Origin: Methylorubrum rhodinum
GTDB taxonomy: Bacteria > Pseudomonadota > Alphaproteobacteria > Rhizobiales > Beijerinckiaceae
Length of the DNA stretch: 64,000 nt
Assembly (NCBI RefSeq): GCF_014199935.1
Contig: NZ_JACHOP010000002.1
Location: 248,001 to 312,000, forward strand
Reading direction: 5' to 3'
The position numbers and the translations under genes are program-made. This document shows positions 42,101 to 48,231 of the stretch, in pieces; the first letter of the stretch is position 1; every line of letters starts with the position of its first letter. The notes beneath the pieces are model-generated. The model did no database searches. It was given only the letters and a program-made list of their open reading frames with translations, and was not told the origin of the DNA.

Positions 42101-44443
42101 GCCGCCGAAATTCTTTCGGATCGCCAGGACCGGGTTGGACGGCAGGATCGGCAGCGTGACGCTGCGGCTGAGCACCCGCCCGCCGGGCTCGCCGACCGAG
42201 AGGGTGATTTTTGCCTCCAATGGCCGGGGGGCCGCCAGTTCCTGTACCGGCACGGTGAGGCTCGCCTGCCCCCGCGCGTCGGTGGTCGCCTTGGCATCGA
42301 CTTCCGTTGTAGTCGCCTCCACCGCCTCGTCGTCGAGGCCGATGGAAAAGCCCTCCAGGCCCTTGATGCCGGAACCCGTGGCGGGCTGCACCGCGACCGC
42401 GGCCGACACGTCGAGGCCGGCGCCCGGCGCGCCGTAGAGGTAGCGGGCCGACACGTCGATCGTCGCGGCCTCGCCGCGCTTCAGCGCCGGGGACTTGGGC
42501 GAAAGACTCACCTCCAGCCGCTCGGGGACGTAATCCTCGACGAGCCAGCTCGCCTCGCCGACCGGCGGCGCCTTCGGATCGGTGTAGGCCGAGACCCGCC
42601 ATGTGCCGTGCATCGCGCCCGCCATGAGCGGCAGCGACAGGGCACGCCCGCCGAGCCCCTCGTCGGCGACCGCCGCGCGGCGATACTCGACGCCGTCCGG
42701 GCGCTTGACCACCAGGGTCAGCGGCAGGCCGCTCACCGCCGCGCCCTGTGGGTCGCGGAGCAGGGCGGTCAACTGCACCGTCTCGCCGGAGCGGTAGACA
42801 CCGCGCTCGGGAAACACGTAGGCCTCCGCCCCGCCGGGCGCCGGGCGGCCCTTCACGCCGCGGTCGGACAGGTCGAAGGCGCCCTGCGCCAGATCGAGGA
42901 AGCCGTAATCGTCGCCGACCTGCGCCACGACGAGGCCCGGCGCCAAGCCGCCCTCGCCGCGGGCGAGGCCGCCGGGGAAGGCGGCGTGGCCCTGGCCGTC
43001 GGTTTTACTCGTCGCCAGCACGTCGTTGTTGCGGGCGACCAAGCGGATCTCGGCGCCCGAGACCGCCTTGGCGCTGGCCAGCGAACGGGCCAGCACGTGG
43101 ACGCCGTCGCGGCCCTTGAAGGCGGTGAGCCCGAGATCGGAGACGACGAACCACTGCGTCGCCTGGGTCTCGTACCCGCCCTCCTCGTCCTCCGATGCGT
43201 CGGTGGTGCCGGTGGGTTTGGCAAGCATCAGGTAGAGGCCGGGCTCGAGCCGGCCGACCGCCTGGAGCACGGGGAAGGCGGTCACCGCCTCGCGGTTGGT
43301 CTCGACTTTCGCCGTATCGAGCGTGCCCTTCCAGACCCGCTGGCCCTTCTGGTCGGCGATGGACTTGGCCGTCGAGCCGCTGAGCTGGCTCAGGAATTCC
43401 TCCGAGCGCAGCGTCGGCAGCAGGCCGCGGTCGCCGATGCGCAGCACCTCGACATCGAGTTTCTGGGCGTTGACCGAGACCAGCGGCACGCCGGCCTGTC
43501 CGGTGCGGGGCAGGACGTAGTTGCGGCCGGTGAAGCGCACCTGGGGCGAGCGGTCGCGGACGTAGACCTCGTAATCTGCAGCCTTCAGCAGGTTCTCGCC
43601 CACAGTCGAGGGCAGGCCTTGGCGAAGCACGAAGGCGTAGCGCTCGGAATGCTTCAGCCCGTCGACGCAGAGCTGCTGACCCTCCGCCGTCACCGCCGCG
43701 TTGCTCGCCCCCGAGACCGCGACGAAGGGGGCGTAGTCGGCCTTCGGGACGAGCGCTTCCGAGAAGGTGAAGCAGACCCGCGGGGCGGCCGCGTCCGAAT
43801 CGACCTTGTAGTCGAGGATGCGGAAGCCGTGCGCCTCGCGCAGCTTTTCGTAAGTCCCCCGCGTCGGCGCATCGTCCCGGAGGGCGAGGCTCGCCCGGTA
43901 GGCCTCCATGGCCGGGCGCCACTCGTTCTGCGCCGCCTGGACCTCGCCGAGGCGGGCGAGCGCGCGGGCCTCGTCGGCGGGCGTCCTGGCCTTGAGGTAG
44001 CCCTGGTAGGCGGCGGCTGCCGCGCGGCCCCGCAGCTTGAGCCGGGCCGAATAGTCGCCGCGCTCCTCGTCGGCGCCCGCCTCGCCCGCGGTGCGGGCAT
44101 AGTCGAGCCAGTTCCGGACATCGTTCGGGTCGGCCGCGATGGCCGCGGCGTAGGCGTTCATCTCGGCGTCGGGCTCGGCCTCCTCGCTCTTGGCGGCGGC
44201 CTCCGCCTCGCGGCGCCACTGGGCGGACGTCTTGGCGCCGGGAGGCGCCTCGGCCCTCAAGGTCGCCTCCAGCCGCACGCCCGCGCTGGCCAGCGCCTCG
44301 CGCACGAAACTTTTCTGGATGGGGGCCGTCGCGGATTTCGGCGGCGGCGCGGGCCGGGGCGCCTGGGCGACCGCCGGAAGGGTCGTGGCGGCCAAAGCCG
44401 CCGTCAGGACGGCGAGGCGCCGGATCGGGTTGCCCTGGAACAT
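39137..44443 (-). CDS. Bacterial alpha-2-macroglobulin (YfhM-like)
   Basis: A 1768-residue periplasmic protease trap. The signal peptide is residues 1-26 (AVLTAALAATTLPAVAQA). The N-terminal region holds Sel1/TPR-like helices (residues 60-230), followed by MG beta domains, a bait/alpha-2-macroglobulin region (GVYRSGETVQLTALLRDP near residue 540) and the thioester domain with PYGCSEQTVS, the thioester Cys at about residue 1317. The C-terminus is a receptor-like beta domain. Genetic coupling with pbpC is the classical pairing, thought to protect the cell when the outer layer is breached. Repeat copy C lies upstream. Confidence 0.95.
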   Translation of the reverse strand: MFQGNPIRRLAVLTAALAATTLPAVAQAPRPAPPPKSATAPIQKSFVREALASAGVRLEATLRAEAPPGAKTSAQWRREAEAAAKSEEAEPDAEMNAYAAAIAADPNDVRNWLDYARTAGEAGADEERGDYSARLKLRGRAAAAAYQGYLKARTPADEARALARLGEVQAAQNEWRPAMEAYRASLALRDDAPTRGTYEKLREAHGFRILDYKVDSDAAAPRVCFTFSEALVPKADYAPFVAVSGASNAAVTAEGQQLCVDGLKHSERYAFVLRQGLPSTVGENLLKAADYEVYVRDRSPQVRFTGRNYVLPRTGQAGVPLVSVNAQKLDVEVLRIGDRGLLPTLRSEEFLSQLSGSTAKSIADQKGQRVWKGTLDTAKVETNREAVTAFPVLQAVGRLEPGLYLMLAKPTGTTDASEDEEGGYETQATQWFVVSDLGLTAFKGRDGVHVLARSLASAKAVSGAEIRLVARNNDVLATSKTDGQGHAAFPGGLARGEGGLAPGLVVAQVGDDYGFLDLAQGAFDLSDRGVKGRPAPGGAEAYVFPERGVYRSGETVQLTALLRDPQGAAVSGLPLTLVVKRPDGVEYRRAAVADEGLGGRALSLPLMAGAMHGTWRVSAYTDPKAPPVGEASWLVEDYVPERLEVSLSPKSPALKRGEAATIDVSARYLYGAPGAGLDVSAAVAVQPATGSGIKGLEGFSIGLDDEAVEATTTEVDAKATTDARGQASLTVPVQELAAPRPLEAKITLSVGEPGGRVLSRSVTLPILPSNPVLAIRKNFGGDLSDGATATFDLVMATPDGRRLSQDGVVWTLSKVERTYQWYREDGRWSFEPVKSSRRVADGRVAISSDAPARIAAPVGLGQYRLEATVPGQPQAAVSVSFSVGWGGSESADVPDLLDLTLDKAAYASGERLKARLAPKFAGTATLAVVSDRVHEIRDVTVSEGGTTVDIPVKAEWGSGAYLVATAYRPLDQAAKRMPGRALGLAWFSIDGEKRGLSVSLDAPEKVRPRGTLTVPVKIAGLQAGEEARVTLAAVDVGILNLTRYEAPNPFAYFFGQKALGPEVRDLYGYLIDGMQGTLGAIRSGGDGGATELADTPPTQAPLALYSGVVTVGADGIAKIPLELPAFNGTARLMATAWTKAKVGQAQADVIVRDPVVLTGTLPRFLNVGDRSRFFVALDNVEGGAGDYTVDLDLSGPVVVAGEALRSTLRLEAGAKGQFVIPITAAGPGLTRLDLTLTGPGIEGSAGQSFALAIGPGTGALLRRTVRPLEPGAGLDVSADLLADILPGTGAVSVAANRLAGIDVAALLQALDRYPYGCSEQTVSRALPLLYVNGLAASEKLGLDGKVDERVRGAIERVLARQDSSGAFGLWSTENAGDTWLDAYVTDFLTRARERGFSVAQTAFNSALDRLRNTVANTTNVENGGMDLAYAAYVLARNGRPVMGDLRYLADTKIEDFATPLGRGQLAAALALLGDRGRAQKAFDAAVKALQAGRDKGDYRADYGSRLRDGAALLALSAETGFSRETLQPVAAVIGQERGDSRTTSTQENAWMVLAAQGLAKESEGLKLSIDGRPETGPLSRLYRAPALEARPVWIVNEGREPVQLTLGTTGNPIAPEPAAAHGYTVERAFYRLDGSPVDAGKPLRQNDRLVVVLKVTEAKASAARLLLVDRLPAGLEIDNPKLLDADALSGLSFAKSDVQPVHTEFRDDRFVAAYDRTPEQSAFFSAAYIVRVVSPGTYVHPGASVEDMYRPERFGRSAFGSVEVVSAK

Positions 44444-44467
44444 GCGCGTCTCTCCGACCGCCTATGA

Positions 44468-44511
44468 GCGCATTCCGACGAAGCGGACACCGGTTCGTCG
44501 AAAGAATGCGC
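44468..44511. repeat. 44-base palindromic repeat, copy C
   Basis: Same family as 20117-20160 and 25858-25901. Here the outer arm reads GCGCATTC and its partner GAATGCGC, a paired change that keeps the stem. It lies 25 bases upstream of the alpha-2-macroglobulin start, in the divergent gap before 44677. Confidence 0.8.
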
Positions 44512-44676
44512 GGCACGACAAGGGCCTAGAGGCGTGATCCGACCCAGCGGGGTCGGGCACGGCTCTAGGAGCGGCGGGCGGCACGCTATCACTTGGCGCG
44601 GACGCCGCAACGCTTGTCGTGACGCGCCGGACGCGGGCATCATCGGCGCCGTGACGCGCCCGGCGCGTCGGAGCGG

Positions 44677-46158
44677 ATGGCGGCGATGCGTGAGCGGACG
44701 GCAGCTTTGCGAACGGGGCTCGCGGCTCTGGCCAGCCTCGGCCTCGCCCTCGGTGCGGCGGCGCAGGGCGCGCCGCCGCCCACGGCTCCCAGACCCGCCG
44801 CCCCCGCGCCCGACCCCGCCCTGGAGGCGGCGCGGGCGGCCTTCGAGGCGTTGCCCGAGCCCGAGCGGCGGGCCGTGCAGGACGCGCTGGTCTGGACCGG
44901 CGACTACAACGGCGTGACCACCGGCGGCTTCGGGCGGCGCACTTTCGACGGCATCGCCGCCTACCAGCGGCGCACCGGCGGCACCCCCACGGGCCAGCTC
45001 TCCGCGCCCGAGCGTGCGGCGCTCGCGAATGCTGCCGAGGCGGCCCGCAAGGCGGCGCGGTTCCGCGTTCAGACCGATGGGGCGAGCGGCGCCGTCATCG
45101 GCGTGCCCGAACGGATGCTGTCGAAGCGCAGCCTGCTGCCCGGCGGTACCCGCTGGCAGAGCGCCGACGGGCGCGTGACCCTCGACACCCGCTCCTTCCC
45201 GCCCGGCACGACCGACCTCGACACCCTGTTCGAGCGCGCCACCGCCGCGAGCCCGGAGCGCAAGGTCACCTACAAGCTGAAAAAACCCGACTTCGTCGTC
45301 GTCACCGCCGAGACCGCGACCGGGCGCTCCTATGTCCGCTACGCCGCGGGCGAGGCCGGCATCCGCGGCTTCGCGCTGGGCTACGACCGGGCGATGGCCG
45401 CCGAGGTCGAGCCGCTGATGATCGCGGTCGCCAACAGTTTTTCCGCGTTTCCCGTCGAGGGCTTGTCACCGTCGGTCGCGGCCGCGCCGACGGCCGCGGC
45501 GACGCCCCCGACCGCAGCGACCGCGGCGCCCAGGCCGGCCCCGAATCCCGGCCTTGCCGCGACACCGTCCCCGACACCGTCCTTGGCAGCGCCTCCGGCG
45601 GAAGCGCGCCTGTCCGCGACCGGGCTGAACCTGGGCGGCGGGCGGGTGCTGACGGCGGCCTCCGCCGTCGAGACCTGTCCGGCGCCCCGCATCGGTGCGC
45701 AGCCTGCCCGGAGCGAGGGCCACGATGCCTCCGGCTCCGTCGTCATCCTCAAGGTCGACGGCCTCGGCGGCGGCGCTGTGCCGCTCCCGCGGGCGGACGC
45801 GCCCGGCGCGGACGAGGCCTTGCTCGTGCTGGCCGTGGAGGCCGGCGGCGGGCGCAGCGTCGCCCCCGGCATTGCCGGGCCCGGCGGCGTGTTCGCGCCG
45901 CTCCAGCCGGGTGCCGCCGGCGCGCCGGTGCTCGACCGGACGGGCCGCCTCGTCGGACTCGTGGCGCGGGCGCCCGCGGCCCCGCGCCTGATCGCCGGCG
46001 TGATGCCGCCGACGCGCTACGCCATGGTGCCGGCGGGCGCGGTCGCGGCGCTGCTGAAGCAGAGCGGGATCGCGCCCGCGCCCGTCGCCGCCGCGACGCC
46101 GAGCGGGGCCGCCGCGCCGGTTCTCGGCGCGGTGGTCGGGATCGCGTGCGGACGATGA
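44677..46158 (+). CDS. Secreted protein with peptidoglycan-binding domain and degenerate trypsin-like domain
   Basis: A 493-residue protein. Signal peptide about residues 1-30; peptidoglycan-binding domain about 55-115 (VQDALVWTGDYNGVTTGGFG, TFDGIAAYQRRTGG). A central domain (about 120-265, FVVVTAETATGRSYVRYAAG) is unrecognised, and a Pro/Ala/Thr linker spans 270-310. The last ~180 residues have a trypsin-like layout, but the His motif reads LTAASAVETC instead of TAAHC and the Ser motif reads GAAGAPVLD instead of GDSGGP, so it should be catalytically dead. It stands divergent to the alpha-2-macroglobulin gene. Confidence 0.75.
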   Translation: MAAMRERTAALRTGLAALASLGLALGAAAQGAPPPTAPRPAAPAPDPALEAARAAFEALPEPERRAVQDALVWTGDYNGVTTGGFGRRTFDGIAAYQRRTGGTPTGQLSAPERAALANAAEAARKAARFRVQTDGASGAVIGVPERMLSKRSLLPGGTRWQSADGRVTLDTRSFPPGTTDLDTLFERATAASPERKVTYKLKKPDFVVVTAETATGRSYVRYAAGEAGIRGFALGYDRAMAAEVEPLMIAVANSFSAFPVEGLSPSVAAAPTAAATPPTAATAAPRPAPNPGLAATPSPTPSLAAPPAEARLSATGLNLGGGRVLTAASAVETCPAPRIGAQPARSEGHDASGSVVILKVDGLGGGAVPLPRADAPGADEALLVLAVEAGGGRSVAPGIAGPGGVFAPLQPGAAGAPVLDRTGRLVGLVARAPAAPRLIAGVMPPTRYAMVPAGAVAALLKQSGIAPAPVAAATPSGAAAPVLGAVVGIACGR

Positions 46159-46182
46159 GGGGGGGAGGCCCGAGGCCCCCGG

Positions 46183-46260
46183 TCAGTCGAGGACGACGGC
46201 GACGAGGGAGAACAGGCCGGCCAGCAGCAGGTTGCAGGCGATGAGGACGACGACCGTCAT
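46183..46260 (-). CDS. Possible 25-residue single-helix membrane peptide
   Basis: A short frame starting ATG at 46260 encodes one hydrophobic helix (VVVLIACNLLLAGLFSLV) ending LD and a TGA stop. It is too short for usual gene finding. It has the length and composition of small bacterial membrane proteins, but no clear ribosome site precedes it (only GAAG about 8 bases up). It lies in the 422-base gap 46159-46580, which otherwise holds only a dyad near 46518. Confidence 0.3.
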   Translation of the reverse strand: MTVVVLIACNLLLAGLFSLVAVVLD

Positions 46261-46517
46261 GGGAACGCTTCGAACTTTCGAGGGAGGAGCCGAGAAGGCG
46301 GGACAGGCACGGGCTCCCAGGCGGTAGCCCGAGAAACTTGACGATGTGTTCCCTCGTGGCCGATTGCGGCGGCGGCGGGGCCTGCTGCGCTGGAAACCGG
46401 TGCAGGGAGATCACACCGGCTCCCGATCGGCCACGACGCTTGAACCGCTCCTGAACCGGCTGTCGCCGTCCGGCCACAGCGTCGCCGCGACGGCACCGAA
46501 AACCGGCCGCGCCGCAA

Positions 46518-46548
46518 AAGCGTCAAGGTTGCATCAACCTTTGCGCTT
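46518..46548. promoter_or_regulatory. Strong interrupted palindrome upstream of small gene and cysteine synthase
   Basis: AAGCG (46518-46522) and AAGGTTG (46525-46531) are mirrored by CAACCTT (46535-46541) and CGCTT (46544-46548) around CAT: 12 pairs in a 31-base dyad. It lies 32 bases before ATG 46581. It may be an operator or a leader hairpin. Confidence 0.5.
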
Positions 46549-46580
46549 CCACGGGCATCCTGTTTCGAGACGGTGGCGGC

Positions 46581-46775
46581 ATGATCTCTCTGAGCGAATC
46601 CCTCCTGACCGCCGCGAGCCGGCTCGGCCTCGGCGCGGTCGCGGCCCGTGCCGAGGCACCGCCGGAGCCCGAGCCGGAGAGAAGGAATCCTTCGTCCGAG
46701 CCGGTGACGCCGGACGATCCCCTCTTTCTTGCGGTCGCCGAGGCGCTACAGGAGGCCGGCTATCTGGATTCCTGA
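46581..46775 (+). CDS. Small hypothetical protein upstream of cysteine synthase
   Basis: A 64-residue protein. The N-terminal half is an amphipathic helix (SLSESLLTAASRLGLGAVAA), the middle is Pro/Glu-rich, and the C-terminus is helical (DDPLFLAVAEALQEAGYLDS). No known family is recognised. A purine-rich GACGGTGGCGG precedes the ATG. Codon use has the strong GC3 of real local genes. It ends 69 bases before the cysteine synthase and could share its transcript. Confidence 0.55.
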   Translation: MISLSESLLTAASRLGLGAVAARAEAPPEPEPERRNPSSEPVTPDDPLFLAVAEALQEAGYLDS

Positions 46776-46844
46776 AAACCCCGCGCTTAAGCCTCGGCCC
46801 ACGACCGGCGCCCATTCCGGGGCCGGGGCCGGAGGCCTTTCCGC

Positions 46845-47903
46845 ATGACCGCATCCCACGACGTCCGCCCGCGGGTCTCGCCGGACGTCCTGGCCGCGGT
46901 CGGCGGCACGCCGCTGATCCGGCTGCGCCGCGCCTCCGAGGAGACCGGCTGCACCATCCTCGGCAAGGCCGAGTTCCTCAATCCCGGCCTGTCGGTGAAG
47001 GACCGGGCCGCCCTCTCGATCGTGCGCGATGCGGAGAGCCGCGGGCTGATCCGGCCCGGCGGCACCATCGTCGAGGGCACCGCGGGCAACACCGGCATCG
47101 GGCTCGCGCTGGTCGCGTCGGTGCGCGGCTACCGCACCGTCATCGTCATCCCCGAGACCCAGTCGGCGGAGAAGAAGGAGACGCTGCGGCTCGCGGGCGC
47201 CCGCCTCGTCGAGGTGCCGGCCGTGCCTTTCGCCAACCCGAACAACTACGTCCACGCCGCCCGCCGCCTCGCCGAGCGGCTGGCGCAGACGGAAGAGGCC
47301 GGCGCGTTCTTCGCCGACCAGTTCGACAACGTCGCCAACCGCAACGCCCATATCGAGGGCACGGGCCCCGAGATCTTTTCCCAGACCGAGGGTGCGGTCG
47401 ACGGCTTCGTCTGCGCCGCCGGCACCGGCGGCACGCTGGCCGGCGTCGCCGAGGCCTTGCGGGCGAGGAAGCCGGGCGTGACGATCGCCCTGTCGGACCC
47501 GGAGGGCTCGGCGCTCCACAGCCTTTACAGCACCGGCACGCTCAAGGCGGAGGGCTCCTCGATCACAGAGGGGATCGGCCAGGGCCGGGTGACGAAGAAT
47601 CTCGAAGGATTCACGCCGGACCACTCCTTCCGGATTCCGGACACGGAGGCGCTCGCCATCGTCTTCCGCCTGATGCGGGAGGAGGGGCTGTCGCTCGGCG
47701 GCTCCTCGGGGATCAACGTGGCCGGCGCGATCCGGCTCGCCCGCGCGCTCGGGCCGGGCCACACCATCGTGACGATCCTGTGCGACGGGGCGGCGCGCTA
47801 CGCCTCGAAGCTGTTCAACCCGGCCTTCCTCACGGAGCGCGGCCTGCCGACGCCCGACTGGCTCGGGGCGCCCGCGGGCGCCCTGCCGGATTGGCGAGCC
47901 TAA
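46845..47903 (+). CDS. cysK: Cysteine synthase A family PLP enzyme
   Basis: A 352-residue pyridoxal-phosphate enzyme joining O-acetylserine and sulfide to give cysteine. The PLP lysine is in LSVKDRAALSI (about residue 50). The phosphate-binding and substrate loops are EGTAGNTGIGLAL and AAGTGGTLAGVAEAL, and the C-terminal SSGINVAGAIRLA is typical. The length is slightly longer than the usual ~310-330. The substrate loop reads EGTAGNTG rather than EPTSGNTG, a variant common in a subgroup, so a related beta-substitution reaction is possible. Confidence 0.87.
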   Translation: MTASHDVRPRVSPDVLAAVGGTPLIRLRRASEETGCTILGKAEFLNPGLSVKDRAALSIVRDAESRGLIRPGGTIVEGTAGNTGIGLALVASVRGYRTVIVIPETQSAEKKETLRLAGARLVEVPAVPFANPNNYVHAARRLAERLAQTEEAGAFFADQFDNVANRNAHIEGTGPEIFSQTEGAVDGFVCAAGTGGTLAGVAEALRARKPGVTIALSDPEGSALHSLYSTGTLKAEGSSITEGIGQGRVTKNLEGFTPDHSFRIPDTEALAIVFRLMREEGLSLGGSSGINVAGAIRLARALGPGHTIVTILCDGAARYASKLFNPAFLTERGLPTPDWLGAPAGALPDWRA

Positions 47904-47916
47904 CCCCGCCCCTTGC

Positions 47917-48096
47917 CTAACCCCGCGATTTGCCGAGCCGGGCGATCAACGCCTCGATGCGCTCGCCGACCGGCTCGGTGAGGCAGCCCGAATAGAGGCT
48001 ACGCAGGTTCCTGCCGAGATGGCGCCGCACGCCCTGGCTCAGCGGCGGGACGGCGTCGTCGCCCGTGGACTTCGTCTCGGTGACCGTCTTCGTCAC
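47917..48096 (-). CDS. NepR-like anti-sigma factor
   Basis: A 59-residue protein. The segment VRRHLGRNLRSLYSGCLTEP followed by VGERIEALIARLG matches the two-helix NepR pattern (G-R-x-L-R-x-x-Y ... E-P-x-x-x-R-x-x-x-L-x-x-L). NepR proteins hold the general stress sigma factor EcfG until PhyR removes them. The start is GTG 48096, with AGGAGA six bases upstream. No phyR or ecfG lies nearby, so this would be an orphan or second NepR. The ribosome site lies inside a perfect 11-pair hairpin (48101-48147). The family call rests on this short motif. Confidence 0.72.
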   Translation of the reverse strand: MTKTVTETKSTGDDAVPPLSQGVRRHLGRNLRSLYSGCLTEPVGERIEALIARLGKSRG

Positions 48097-48100
48097 GGAT

Positions 48101-48147
48101 CGTCTCCTGTCCGGGGGCCTTTGGAAAGGGCAACGTGACAGGAGACG
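48101..48147 (-). promoter_or_regulatory. Leader hairpin sequestering the NepR-like ribosome site
   Basis: On the transcript of the minus strand, CGTCTCCTGTC pairs perfectly (11 pairs) with GACAGGAGACG; the second arm contains the whole Shine-Dalgarno AGGAGA and ends four bases before the GTG start. The 25-base loop has its own CCTTT/AAAGG pairing. Such a stem would block translation unless opened, by heat, a protein or another RNA. Confidence 0.6.
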
Positions 48148-48231
48148 GTTAAGGCCGGGTTTTACCGGCGGCGTTGACCGACGGTTCACCCTGGGGCGCC
48201 CGAACCCGGCGCCCGCTCCGATCCGGGGCTC

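Noticed and set aside
48097..48231. EcfG-type promoter (GGAAC/CGTT) upstream of the NepR-like gene
   Set aside because: Only partial matches (GAAC and GTT at loose spacing) can be found by eye, below what would support a call.
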